From the NCBI GenBank assembly GCA_030527185.1, contig JAUNBF010000030.1, forward strand, positions 1-45,993: 45,993 nt of DNA, in the 5' to 3' direction. Numbering within the stretch: the first letter of the stretch is position 1; each line of letters opens with the position of its first letter. The notes below the pieces were generated by a model that ran no database searches, was not told the origin of the DNA, and was given only the letters and a program-made list of their open reading frames with translations. Of this stretch, positions 34,347-43,171 are shown one piece after another. Both the position numbers and the translations under genes were made by a program. This DNA is from Planctomycetia bacterium. Its GTDB lineage: Bacteria; Planctomycetota; Planctomycetia; Pirellulales; Thermoguttaceae.

Positions 34347-35414
34347 TTATTTCACATTACGGCTTTTCAACAAATCCAAATATCGGGAGATACATCGGTA
34401 TTCCTGTTGCCGCATGTAGGATTCCATGTAGGCGTAGTCAGGTTGACCGGTTTCGTCAATTGGTAACATTAAACGTTCTTTCGCCAGTCTGGAGCCACTA
34501 CGTTTGTAACCAAAGTTATATTTTCCGCGAACTCGATCTGCTATTGTAGTAATAAACATTCCAACATATCGGTTCAGTTTTGAATTATATCCAATGGATA
34601 TATCCGACGTAGCAATAAAATCTTCCCATTTGTAAACAGATAATCCCATAGAACCTTCACCATTTCTAATAAATGCAATACAATTCCCCTTTTGGACATA
34701 TTTGCGAACTTTATTGACCTGACATAACACACCGTTGTTTTGATTTGTTGCGCCAAGATAGCTAATTCCCTCGTTTGATTTTCGCAAATGGTTTAACCCT
34801 TTTGATTTTCCGGGGATCAAAACAAATAATTTCCCAATCTCGAATTCGTCCCATTTTTTCTCGCCAAGAGATTTTACCCCACCCCAACTTGACATTTGAG
34901 GCATGAATTGAGCAAGATACGTACGATATTTTTCAATCAAACTCCTCTCGATTTCACGCATGTAACTTTCCATAAACGCATAATCCGGTTGACCGGTTGT
35001 GGTTATGGGAAGAAGAATTTTTTGACGTTCCATTCTTTTTTCATTAAACTTATATCCGTATGTATATTTTTTCTTTTGCATTAAAATTATTTGTTTCACG
35101 AAAAGATATAGGTATTTGTTGCCTTTAATTTTTTTGAACCTGAAACGTTTCACATCGTCTGAAAATAGACATGAATATGGATGATAAAAATTCTCAACAA
35201 CACTGCCATTGTAATTTACCCCTAAAATGTTTGAATCAACCGATACGTTTTCATTCGATACAAATCCAGTAATTCCATTATTAGAGTCAGAAGCTCCAAT
35301 AAAAGGTCGTTTTCCTTGTTTCATACCTGATTTTGTAAGTCGTTTTCCTGGGGCAATTTTAAAAATATTCTCAATAAAAAACACTCCCCATTCCACCTCG
35401 CTCAAATTTTTCAT
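34347..35414 (-). CDS. Type I/BcgI-like specificity subunit
   Basis: This 355-residue S subunit has two target-recognition domains joined by conserved helices. The repeat GQPDYAFMESYMR (141-153) recurs as GQPDYAYMESYMR (323-335), with E-x-x-K-x-R helices behind each, as in split type I and BcgI-type S proteins. It selects the DNA site methylated and cut by its partner. It starts with an ATGA overlap on the stop of the nuclease-methylase gene (35411-35414). Its stop is 3 bp from the last phage ATPase codon, so it defines the left edge of the inserted module. The DNA is more AT-rich than the surrounding phage genes. Confidence 0.88.
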   Translation of the reverse strand: MKNLSEVEWGVFFIENIFKIAPGKRLTKSGMKQGKRPFIGASDSNNGITGFVSNENVSVDSNILGVNYNGSVVENFYHPYSCLFSDDVKRFRFKKIKGNKYLYLFVKQIILMQKKKYTYGYKFNEKRMERQKILLPITTTGQPDYAFMESYMREIERSLIEKYRTYLAQFMPQMSSWGGVKSLGEKKWDEFEIGKLFVLIPGKSKGLNHLRKSNEGISYLGATNQNNGVLCQVNKVRKYVQKGNCIAFIRNGEGSMGLSVYKWEDFIATSDISIGYNSKLNRYVGMFITTIADRVRGKYNFGYKRSGSRLAKERLMLPIDETGQPDYAYMESYMRQQEYRCISRYLDLLKSRNVK

Positions 35415-37321
35415 TTTACTTCCTCCAAACCGAACAAATATCCACGTCCGTGGGTGATCATGTTGAATTCAAATGTCAGATAATCCGCCATGGTTTTCAC
35501 AAAATCGGCTTCGGAGGGGATTTCATCATTGAAATAGTAAAAGGAATGCAGCCATTCGTCGTTGGGTTTGACCGTGGTTTTGACCATAAATTTACTTTCC
35601 GCGTCGGCATCATGAAGCCAGCAGTCCAGAAGTTTCTTGCGTTTTTCTTTGGCAAGTTCCGTGCGTACCAATCCAACATGTTTACTGACAACATAACCGT
35701 CATTTTCAAAGTTGATGAATTTACTGTGCTTTCCTGGAGGGTGTGGACGATATGCTGTAAAAATTGCAATACAGGCATTGGTTCCAATCCTGTAAAAGGT
35801 ATTTTTGTTAAGAGTAATAACGCCTTCAAGCGTGTGCTTTTTCAGAATTTCTTCTTTGATTTTTTTGTCAAGTTTACTTTTGCCAACCATCGTTGACTGG
35901 GGGACAATCACCGCAACCCTTCCGCTTTCCTCCATGCTGTCGAGCAGATGCTGAATAAAATGGATTTCAGACAAATGCGCCGTCGCCTCGTTTTTCGCCT
36001 GTGAGTACGGCGGATTCATTAAGCCGACGGTAAATCCTTTTTGGTTTTTTTCTTCACGTTCTGATTTCACGTCCTTTGCAAGAAAATCCCCGCATTCCAG
36101 ATTGCTTTTCCCGTCGCCGCGCAAAATCATGTTGGTTGTCGCAATGGAAAACATATCTTCGCGTACTTCCATACCATGAAGTCGCTCCTTCTTAATCAAA
36201 TTTTGTAACTTTTTATCACTCGTTTTTGCCAGCATATGGTGCATGGCCGCAATGAGAAACCCGCCAGTTCCGCAACATGGGTCAAAAACAATATCAGAGG
36301 GCTGAATATTCAGTAATTCGCAAAACAAATCCGTGATGTGAGCAGGAGTTAAGACGACACCGAGCGTTTGCCCGTCCCCTCCACTGTAACGAATGAATTC
36401 TCCGTAAAAACGTCCCAAAACATCTTCCGGTGAATTATTGCGTACCGAATCCCAAACGTTCTTTTTCAGATATTCCGTAAACGAGCGTAACGGAGTTTTT
36501 CCAAGTTTTGCATGTTTTCGGTTTAAAACATTTCGGTCTTTTATGATTTCAAATTGATGAAGAATTCGCTCTTTTTTAGTTCCAGGCGCAACTTTTACAC
36601 GCTCCATGTAGGTTGAAAGAGCTTCGTAAATAATTTGACCATCCGTTTTTACAGAATCACCAATAAGACTTTCGATATGAAATGTCGTATCACATAATGC
36701 TAACAGAATTGCAGAAACGACCAATGGTTTTTCTGAGTCTCCCAATTGCCCATAATTTCTCAAATCCTCGTGCAGTTCCTTGGATTTTTTCAGAATTTGT
36801 TCCAGTTCGACTTCTTCTGCAGGAGGTTCATGAAGTACTTGTTCGCGGTAGTAACGTTCAATATTCGTCGGAGAAAAGTTTTCGAAATTATCTATTTCAG
36901 GAAGAAACTGATACCCATTCTCTGTAACATAAACAGGTTGAATATTATGGTGTTTAGTATCTCCGGAACAACCAAAAGCGAATATCTTCTTATATGTGGT
37001 TTCTTTTATCAGGATTTTAGCGTAATGAACCGCACCATTCACGGCATAGCTCAAAATTGCAGACATTGATTCATCCAATTTCTGAGTATCGCTATCCAGA
37101 AGAATCTGTTTGCTGCTGTCCGCCTTATCTTCAATAACAAGTAAAAAACCATTGCTAAGCCCAATAAATTCAGGAAAGCCTGATTTTCCAGTTTTTCGTT
37201 TAGAGGCAGATTTTAAGGCGTTTTTTACTTCAACAATCAAACTTCCATTTGGCGTAAATTCAATACTTGCTTCTTGAAGCAAATTTGCAATAAATAAATC
37301 GGTTATTTTTTCGTTTGGCAT
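35411..37321 (-). CDS. BcgI-like fused endonuclease-N6-adenine methylase
   Basis: The 636-residue protein joins a nuclease-like domain and a gamma-type N6-adenine methylase. The N-terminal domain shows PE-x12-EDK (P50 E51; E64-D65-K66), a PD-(D/E)xK pattern. The methylase has motif I DPCCGTGGF (347-355) and motif IV NPPY (436-439), with the HsdM-like helical part LGRFYGEFIRYSGGDGQTLGVVLTP before them. Fusion plus a separate S subunit, and lengths near 636 and 355, fit type IIB BcgI-like systems, so no hsdR is needed. ATG 37321 has a GGAAG before it; ATG 37348 and a TTG at 37357 are alternatives. It lies in a module inserted in a phage ATPase gene. Confidence 0.82.
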   Translation of the reverse strand: MPNEKITDLFIANLLQEASIEFTPNGSLIVEVKNALKSASKRKTGKSGFPEFIGLSNGFLLVIEDKADSSKQILLDSDTQKLDESMSAILSYAVNGAVHYAKILIKETTYKKIFAFGCSGDTKHHNIQPVYVTENGYQFLPEIDNFENFSPTNIERYYREQVLHEPPAEEVELEQILKKSKELHEDLRNYGQLGDSEKPLVVSAILLALCDTTFHIESLIGDSVKTDGQIIYEALSTYMERVKVAPGTKKERILHQFEIIKDRNVLNRKHAKLGKTPLRSFTEYLKKNVWDSVRNNSPEDVLGRFYGEFIRYSGGDGQTLGVVLTPAHITDLFCELLNIQPSDIVFDPCCGTGGFLIAAMHHMLAKTSDKKLQNLIKKERLHGMEVREDMFSIATTNMILRGDGKSNLECGDFLAKDVKSEREEKNQKGFTVGLMNPPYSQAKNEATAHLSEIHFIQHLLDSMEESGRVAVIVPQSTMVGKSKLDKKIKEEILKKHTLEGVITLNKNTFYRIGTNACIAIFTAYRPHPPGKHSKFINFENDGYVVSKHVGLVRTELAKEKRKKLLDCWLHDADAESKFMVKTTVKPNDEWLHSFYYFNDEIPSEADFVKTMADYLTFEFNMITHGRGYLFGLEEVK

Positions 37322-37515
37322 AGCTTCCGTGCTTTTTATCGGGTTCATCCTGAACAAAACACAGCATTAATAACAAAGTTCTGAAATAAAAGCAATAGCA
37401 ATACCCTTGAAATTGTCCAGAATTCATATTTGGTAGATAGATATTGGCTGCAACCCGTTGTAATGAATCTACATGAGCAGTAGCGTTCGTAAATTCTTCT
37501 GATAAAATAGCAGGC

Positions 37516-37815
37516 GTGACAGAGGAGGCGATTCGGAAGGAGGCAGCCAAAAAATCTACCGAAAAAACCGCACCTGAAAAGGAAACTTTGTTGGCAATGC
37601 CGGAGGATGGAAACCTCGTCGAGCGTGACCCGGAAAAAGTGGAATTGTTTTTGAGCGAAATCGAGGGGTTGATTTTGCAAGATGAATATTTTTACGCAAA
37701 TGACACATTAGAAGGCATTTACGAATGGGTCGAAAAGAATAAAATTTACACAAACGCCCAAAAAATTGCCGTGGAAAATATCGCCAATGCCCCGGCACAG
37801 ATTGAGGAGGATTAA
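37516..37815 (+). CDS. Phage protein, possibly the severed C-terminal part of the ATPase
   Basis: A GTG-started frame of 99 residues reads TEEAIRKEAAKKSTEKTA, then VELFLSEIEGLILQDEYFYANDTLEGIYEWVEKNKIYTNAQKIAVENIA. The tail TLEGI-x-IYTNAQKIAVENI resembles a short helical unit found near the end of phage recombination and replication proteins. In-frame codons continue upstream to 37477 (AVAFVNSSDKIAGV), before a stop. It thus may be the displaced 3' part of the ATPase gene cut by the RM module, or a separate small gene using GTG. Its true start is uncertain. A GAGGAGGA ribosome site inside its end serves the next gene. Confidence 0.6.
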   Translation: MTEEAIRKEAAKKSTEKTAPEKETLLAMPEDGNLVERDPEKVELFLSEIEGLILQDEYFYANDTLEGIYEWVEKNKIYTNAQKIAVENIANAPAQIEED

Positions 37816-37818
37816 GAA

Positions 37819-38340
37819 ATGCGTGAACTATTGAGATTGAGAGCTTGCATGTGTGGTACGGTGCCGGAAATTTCCCGGAATCGGGAATCGTATTTTATTG
37901 TTTGCGTAAGTGAAGACTGTAAAGGCACTTACGCAACGCAACATCATCCAACACCGGAAGCGGCAGCGGAGGAATGGAATCATCTGATCGAAAATCGAGC
38001 GAATCAGGCGTTAGGCAATATGGCAAAAAACGGTCGTGGGATAAGGCAGGATTCTCTGGCGAATCTTTGTGATAAACTGAAAACGACGGTCTTGAATAAG
38101 AATCGGAATTATGGAAATTCAGCTTTCCGAACTCCCCTTCTTGCGTCCAATGTTTCGCCGCAGGAAGCCCTTTTAGTCCGTTTGTCGGACAAGATTGCAC
38201 GACTGGAAACGTTGTTGCGAGGTGAGCCGGACAGAGTGCAGGAACCGCTGGAAGATACGATTTTTGATATTGCCGGGTATTGTATTTTGCTATTGGCAGA
38301 GAAAGGATGTTATGGGGACGGTGAAACTGACGGGAAATGA
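37819..38340 (+). CDS. Lar-like zinc domain fused to DUF1599 (nucleotide-modification-associated)
   Basis: The first 60 residues resemble the Lar restriction-alleviation fold: RACMCGTVPEI, FIVCVSEDCKG and the PTPEAAAEEWNHLIENR tail. The first pair is C-x-C rather than C-x2-C, so the match is imperfect. Residues 75-173 fit DUF1599 (Nmad1): LCDKLKTTVLNKNRNYGNSAFR, LLVRLSDKIARLETLL, LEDTIFDIAGYCILLL. DUF1599 proteins are associated with phage DNA-base modification and nucleotide processing. The ATG has GAGGAGGATTAAGAA before it. The next gene starts inside its 3' end (38312). A role in protecting phage DNA is inferred. Confidence 0.75.
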   Translation: MRELLRLRACMCGTVPEISRNRESYFIVCVSEDCKGTYATQHHPTPEAAAEEWNHLIENRANQALGNMAKNGRGIRQDSLANLCDKLKTTVLNKNRNYGNSAFRTPLLASNVSPQEALLVRLSDKIARLETLLRGEPDRVQEPLEDTIFDIAGYCILLLAEKGCYGDGETDGK

Positions 38341-38866
38341 GCCGTTTTTGGAGTTGACGCAAGTTGTTGACAAATCAAGAGATACGGCACCGTTTGTAGT
38401 TGCGGTGGATACGCGAGAGCAGAATCCGTTCCGATTTTTGAATCTTGAAAAGCAGGTTTTTACTGTGACGCAGACGCTGAAAACGGGTGATTATTCTGTA
38501 ATCGGTTTTGAGAAAAGGGTTTGCGTCGAACGGAAGTCGAAGCAGGACTTGTTTTCATCAACGATCCACGGACGGGAACGTTTTGAAAAAGAAGTAGAGC
38601 GGATGGCGAAAATGGAACGGGTGGCGGTCGTTGTGGAAGCGACGTTGGAGGAAGTGCGAAAGGGGCTTGAGCAGTCGCAAATAAATCCGCAAAGTGTTGT
38701 TTTAACGGCACTTGCGTGGTCGGGACGGTATCGGATTCCCTGGTTTTTTTGCCAAAATCGGGCGGATGCAGAACGGATGACATTCGACTTTTTACGATTC
38801 GCGTGGGAAGATTTTACAGACGGCAGAAAAAATGGACGTAAAGCAACAAATCCTCTCCAGAATTGA
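38312..38866 (+). CDS. ERCC4/XPF-type nuclease
   Basis: This 184-residue phage nuclease carries the XPF active-site pattern GD-x12-ERK-x3-D: G59-D60, E73-R74-K75, D79, after the strand VAVDTREQ (D33). A RecF-like HhH domain is absent, as in the short phage ERCC4 proteins. It would cut branched or flap DNA during replication or recombination. I start it at ATG 38312, which has AAAGGA before it and lies inside the previous gene. The frame's earlier codons are not family-like. It overlaps the primase start by 35 bp. Confidence 0.88.
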   Translation: MGTVKLTGNEPFLELTQVVDKSRDTAPFVVAVDTREQNPFRFLNLEKQVFTVTQTLKTGDYSVIGFEKRVCVERKSKQDLFSSTIHGRERFEKEVERMAKMERVAVVVEATLEEVRKGLEQSQINPQSVVLTALAWSGRYRIPWFFCQNRADAERMTFDFLRFAWEDFTDGRKNGRKATNPLQN

Positions 38867-41348
38867 CTTTGTAGCTGAATATCGCAATATTGGAATCCAG
38901 TTTGATGGCACGGAGCCAAACGCCGAGGGGTGGGTTCCGTGCCACGCCATCGACCGTGACGACCACAACGCAAGTGCCGCAATTAACGTAAAAAACGGGT
39001 TTTACACGGATTTGGGCGGAGCTTGCCGGAAGTTGGATTTTTTCGATGTGATGCAACTTTTGGGTGGATTTCGGAGTTTTAAGGAGGTTTTGGAGCATTT
39101 TCAAGAAAAATTTGGCATTGAAAATGCTGCTGGAAGACCGGTAAAAATGCCGGAAACGGAGGTCGATATTCTGCCATGGAACGCGAACGGCGACCGGTGG
39201 TGCGGGCTGAAATTGACGAATCGCACCGCGGTGGAACGGGCGGGCGGAATGCTTTGTCGGTATCAAAAACGCCATACATGCGTGGGTTTTCCAGTTTTCG
39301 CAAGTCCCGATATTACAAGGGTTTCCGCGTCTGGATATGTCGTTGCGCAGACGGACGGAACCGATTTACCGAAGTATGACCGCGGCGGAAAAATCATCGG
39401 GACGGCGAAATACAAAATCGTGGCGGGGACGACTTCCGGGCTGGTTGGAACGGAGGCGTTGCTCACCATTGCGAAAGCTCGCGAAGCGGGGACGCTCGAC
39501 AATTTGACGGTGATAAAAGTCGAGGGAATCTCCGATTTGACGGCTCTTTTAGCGAAGATTCCCGAATCTAAACGCTTGAAAATACTGGTTTTAACGAATT
39601 CTGGCGGGACAGGAGAGAAGCCGAAAAAAGCATGGGCGGAGGCGTTCGAGGGGGTGGACGTGGCGGTCGTTCACGATTCGGACAAACCGGGACAAATGGG
39701 GGCGGAAAACTGGTGTCGCTATTTGCACGGTCTGGCGAAAAGCGTGAAAAATGTGGTTTTGCCTTACGCAATTGCGGAAAATCACGGGAAGGATTTGAAG
39801 GATTTTTTAACGGAAAATTCGTTCGATGATTTTCTGCGATTGGTGCAGGAAACGGAGTGCGTCAAGTCGGAAATCCTTAAAATTTCGGAGTTTGCGCCCG
39901 ATGATCCACACCGTATAGCAACGGAATATTTAAAACGCTGTTGTAAAATCGAGAATTTTGAAGGGATTTATACTCTCGTTTATCAACAAGGTACTTGGTT
40001 TCAATGGAAAAACGGATGTTACGAGACGTTGCCTGCGGAAAATTTGCAGGCATCGCTTACCGCGTTTTGTCATTCGTTGTTTTTAGAGGATTATCAGTCG
40101 GAATTCACACTCTGGCAATCGTCGCAAACGACCGCCAGACCGCCACTTGTGCGAAAAGTCACGAATCGGTTGGTCTCCGACGTGCTGAATGTCCTCCGAT
40201 CGCTTGTGATTACCGATCGAACGGAAGATTGCTATTGGCGAGGCGACGTAACCCCTGAAGAATTCACGAGTTGGAAAGAGTTGATACCGGTAAAAAATGG
40301 CATTGTTCATGTTGGTCGACTGCTTGCCGGACGGTCAGATTATCTACTTGATATGACCCCCATGTTGTTCCATCGAAATGTTTTACCCGTCGAATTTGAC
40401 CCAGGCGCGTTAAGCATGGCGTGGTGTACGATGGTGGAACAAAACCTGCAAGACAGCGATGGCGGCTGGTCGAAATTGAATCTTTTTCAGGATTTTTTAG
40501 GCTATTGCCTTGTGCCGGACACCAGCTTGCAGAAATTTTTACTTTGTGTTGGCGATGGGAGTAATGGCAAGTCGGCGGTGTTGACCGGTTTTTTCGCGAT
40601 GTTGGGGGAACGAAATGTCGCAAACCTTTCCCTGGAAATGTTTTCGGACAAATTCGCGTTGGCGCAATTGCGTGGAAAATTGGTGAATATTGTTGATGAC
40701 ATGAGTGAAACGGATAAAATTTGTGAAGGGAAATTGAAATCGGTCGTTTCGGGGATGAGTATCAACAGCGACCGTAAAAATAAGGACGGAATCAACTTTA
40801 AGCCTTTGTCAAGGCTTATTTTTTGCTGCAACAACCCGCCAAAATTTCAGGACAAATCGAACGGTATCTGGCGGCGATTAATCATGATTCCATTCAAAAA
40901 CAGCATTCCTGAAAGTCAGCGTGACGACCGGTTTTGTGACGTGGCATTTTGGGAACAGGAAGCGGCCGGAATTTTCAATTGGTGCCTGGCCGGATTGTTA
41001 AGATTACGTCGCAATAAAAATCGGTTTACAGAATGTCTTGAAAATGAGACCGAAAAGCGAAATTATATCTACGACGCGAATCCGGTACTGCTATTTTTCG
41101 AGGAGATGTTGACGGTTTCGGACGATGGATATATCGCGTGTTCAGTCTTATACAAAACTTATGAAGATTGGTGTTTTCGCAACGGTTTCCGCTCGCTCAA
41201 CGCATCCAATTTTGGCCGTGAAATTGCTCGAAAATTTTGTGTCCAGAAGGTACGAAAATGGGTGAGCACGCAATCGCGTGAATATGTGTACGTTGGCATC
41301 CAACCACAGCCAGGTGCTATCATGATTACAACGAAAAAGGATTTTTAA
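38832..41348 (+). CDS. P4-type primase-helicase (D5/SF3)
   Basis: The 838-residue replication protein has, in order: a degenerate CHC2-like zinc-finger region (WVPCHAID... FYTDLGGACR), a TOPRIM-like domain (VIKVEGISDLTALLA; VAVVHDSDKPGQMGAENW), a D5-N helical part, and a superfamily 3 helicase. Walker A is GDGSNGKSAVL (about 574-584), Walker B is KLVNIVDDMSE, motif C is RLIFCCNNPPKF, and the arginine is in NGIWRRLIMIPF. It primes and unwinds phage DNA. Only two of the usual zinc-ligand cysteines can be seen. A candidate origin zone is 9.6 kb upstream. ATG 38832 lies in the ERCC4 gene. Confidence 0.9.
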   Translation: MDVKQQILSRIDFVAEYRNIGIQFDGTEPNAEGWVPCHAIDRDDHNASAAINVKNGFYTDLGGACRKLDFFDVMQLLGGFRSFKEVLEHFQEKFGIENAAGRPVKMPETEVDILPWNANGDRWCGLKLTNRTAVERAGGMLCRYQKRHTCVGFPVFASPDITRVSASGYVVAQTDGTDLPKYDRGGKIIGTAKYKIVAGTTSGLVGTEALLTIAKAREAGTLDNLTVIKVEGISDLTALLAKIPESKRLKILVLTNSGGTGEKPKKAWAEAFEGVDVAVVHDSDKPGQMGAENWCRYLHGLAKSVKNVVLPYAIAENHGKDLKDFLTENSFDDFLRLVQETECVKSEILKISEFAPDDPHRIATEYLKRCCKIENFEGIYTLVYQQGTWFQWKNGCYETLPAENLQASLTAFCHSLFLEDYQSEFTLWQSSQTTARPPLVRKVTNRLVSDVLNVLRSLVITDRTEDCYWRGDVTPEEFTSWKELIPVKNGIVHVGRLLAGRSDYLLDMTPMLFHRNVLPVEFDPGALSMAWCTMVEQNLQDSDGGWSKLNLFQDFLGYCLVPDTSLQKFLLCVGDGSNGKSAVLTGFFAMLGERNVANLSLEMFSDKFALAQLRGKLVNIVDDMSETDKICEGKLKSVVSGMSINSDRKNKDGINFKPLSRLIFCCNNPPKFQDKSNGIWRRLIMIPFKNSIPESQRDDRFCDVAFWEQEAAGIFNWCLAGLLRLRRNKNRFTECLENETEKRNYIYDANPVLLFFEEMLTVSDDGYIACSVLYKTYEDWCFRNGFRSLNASNFGREIARKFCVQKVRKWVSTQSREYVYVGIQPQPGAIMITTKKDF

Positions 41349-41349
41349 G

Positions 41350-42669
41350 ATGTTGAAATTCACGACGCAGGAAATTCTGCTGAAAAACCTCGACGCGAAC
41401 ATGGGACAAATCCCGGACGTGCCGCAGAATCCGAGGAAAATCAGCGAGGAGGATATGGAACGGTTGAAAAAATCTATCACGGATGATCCAGAGTTTTTGA
41501 CGCTCTGGAAACCGGTGGTTTTTGACGTAAATGGTCGATTTATCGTCCTTTCGGGAAATCAACGTTTGAAAGCGTGTCAGGTGTTGAAGATAAAAAGTTT
41601 GACCTGCGACGTTCTGGACGCGGCAACACCGGCGGAAATTTTGCGTAAAATCGTCATCAAGGCTAACCGCATGGCCGGGGAGGATGATTTTGACCTTTTG
41701 CGCATAGAATGGGATTTTGACGAACTCCAGAACATGTGGACGTTCCCCGACTTAGAGCTTTTGTATGATTCGCAACTGCTGGCCGAAGTCGAAGCGGACG
41801 AAACCCTTGACGACTTGCCCGAAATCGTTGAGACTCGCTGTAAGTCCGGCGACGTTTGGCAGTTGGGCGAACACTGGTTGATGTGTGGCGACGCGACGTT
41901 GACTGAAAACGTAAACCGGCTTATGAACAGAACTTACGCCGATTTGCTCGTCACCGACCCGCCGTATAATGTCGACTACGAAGGTGGCACGGGGCTAAAA
42001 ATCGCGAACGACAAAATGGGCGATACACAGTTTTTAGAATTTTTGACTTCCGCGTTTCGGAATGCGTCAAACGTTCTGAAACCTGGCGGCGTATTCTACA
42101 TTTGGCACGCCGACAGTGAAGGACTGCGGTTTCGGACGGCGGTGCAAAATGTTGGCCTAAAGGTGCGTCAGTGTTTGATTTGGAACAAAAACACGTTCGT
42201 TCTGGGCAGGCAGGATTATCATTGGAAACACGAACCGTGCCTTTATGGTTGGAAGGACGGCGCAAGCCACCACTTTGTCGACGACCGATCGCAATCGACC
42301 GTGTTTGAAGACCGAGGGTTGGAAATCCACAAAATGAAGAAGTCGGAACTGGAAGCGTTGCTCCAAACCCTTTTGGGAGAACGGGTTAGCACGACTGTCC
42401 TGTGCGAGGACAAACCTGTGAGGAACGCGGAACATCCTACCATGAAACCGGTGAAATTGCTTGCCCGGCTCATCCGCAACAGCAGTCGCGCAGGCGAAAC
42501 CGTACTCGACCTTTTCGGTGGAAGTGGTTCCACACTCATCACTTGCGAACAACTCAAACGGCGGTGTTTTACAATGGAACTCGACCCGCATTACTGTGAT
42601 GTGATTCTCACCCGCTGGGAGCGTTTAACCAACCGAACGGCGAAGAAAGAAGATTGTATCTCCTTATAA
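41350..42669 (+). CDS. ParB-domain DNA methyltransferase (N4/N6 type)
   Basis: The 439-residue protein begins with a ParB/Sulfiredoxin-like domain (PQNPRKISEEDMERLKKSI; VVFDVNGRFIVLSGNQRLKACQVL). A beta-class DNA methylase follows: motif IV TDPPYNVDYEG (D203-P-P-Y206), then motif I ETVLDLFGGSGSTLITCEQ near residue 385, in the permuted beta order. Phage ParB-methylase fusions are common and thought to be orphan methylases that protect phage DNA or regulate packaging. It starts one base after the primase stop. No restriction partner is near, unlike the BcgI-like module. Confidence 0.92.
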   Translation: MLKFTTQEILLKNLDANMGQIPDVPQNPRKISEEDMERLKKSITDDPEFLTLWKPVVFDVNGRFIVLSGNQRLKACQVLKIKSLTCDVLDAATPAEILRKIVIKANRMAGEDDFDLLRIEWDFDELQNMWTFPDLELLYDSQLLAEVEADETLDDLPEIVETRCKSGDVWQLGEHWLMCGDATLTENVNRLMNRTYADLLVTDPPYNVDYEGGTGLKIANDKMGDTQFLEFLTSAFRNASNVLKPGGVFYIWHADSEGLRFRTAVQNVGLKVRQCLIWNKNTFVLGRQDYHWKHEPCLYGWKDGASHHFVDDRSQSTVFEDRGLEIHKMKKSELEALLQTLLGERVSTTVLCEDKPVRNAEHPTMKPVKLLARLIRNSSRAGETVLDLFGGSGSTLITCEQLKRRCFTMELDPHYCDVILTRWERLTNRTAKKEDCISL

Positions 42670-42705
42670 ATGGAGAAGTTAAAAACTTTATCTTCGGGAG
42701 GCAAG

Positions 42706-42873
42706 ATGGAAACGAAGGTTTTAGAAGAACTTATGCGCTGTGGTGCGGTTGGGATGAACGTGGAAAAAAGCTGTGCAATTGTGGAAATCACCGAGGCAGA
42801 ATTTTACGCAAGTCCCGAAGCACAAAAGGCTTACAGAACGGGACAGTACAAAGGTGAGTATACATGGCGGTAG
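42706..42873 (+). CDS. Small phage protein, 55 residues
   Basis: The ATG at 42706 has GGGAGGCAAG upstream and opens a frame reading METKVLEELMRCGAVGMNVEKSCAI and VEITEAEFYASPEAQKAYRTGQYKG. It is helical, may include a helix-turn-helix, and lies just before the terminase, where small terminase subunits usually sit. I do not recognise it. The next micro-gene's ATG lies inside its last codons. Confidence 0.6.
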   Translation: METKVLEELMRCGAVGMNVEKSCAIVEITEAEFYASPEAQKAYRTGQYKGEYTWR

Positions 42874-42989
42874 TCGGTTTTCAAAGGCGCGAAGGACGGA
42901 ATACCCCAAATGTGCAAACTTTTCCAGTCGCTTATACAAAATGTTGTGGTTTTGAACAACCCGAACATCAATATGGAGGAATATTATGA
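42864..42989 (+). CDS. Micro-gene of 41 residues between two coupled phage genes
   Basis: ATG 42864 follows AAAGGTGAG and opens a 41-residue frame (MAVVGFQRREGRNTP... ending EQPEHQYGGIL). Its start overlaps the end of the previous gene and its TGA overlaps the ATG of the next gene (ATGA), so it forms a coupled chain. It has two adjacent cysteines. There is no known homologue to me. Confidence 0.5.
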   Translation: MAVVGFQRREGRNTPNVQTFPVAYTKCCGFEQPEHQYGGIL

Positions 42990-43171
42990 CTGCAACTACG
43001 AAACCCCTGACGAACATGACGATAGCAGAATTGACAGAAGCGTTGAAACGAGCGGGAAGTCGGAAGGCAAACCCTTTGAAAATTCAGGAGATACTGCAAC
43101 AGGGCTGCCCGACGAACCCGGACGGAACGATTAATTTTTTTACCTTTGTCGCTTTTCTTGCCGCGCAATGA
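42986..43171 (+). CDS. Small phage protein, 61 residues
   Basis: ATG 42986 follows GGAGGAATATT and opens a frame reading MTATTKPLTNMTIAELTEALKRAGSRKANPLKIQEILQQG, then a short C-terminus. The stop overlaps the terminase ATG (ATGA). It is all-helical and basic in the middle, a reasonable candidate for a terminase small subunit or packaging co-factor, without motif proof. Confidence 0.6.
   Translation: MTATTKPLTNMTIAELTEALKRAGSRKANPLKIQEILQQGCPTNPDGTINFFTFVAFLAAQ

Noticed and set aside
35411..37357. Orphan type I HsdM lacking HsdR
   Set aside because: The N-terminal PE-x12-EDK pattern and the lengths of both subunits fit a fused BcgI-like enzyme better, so no separate HsdR is expected.
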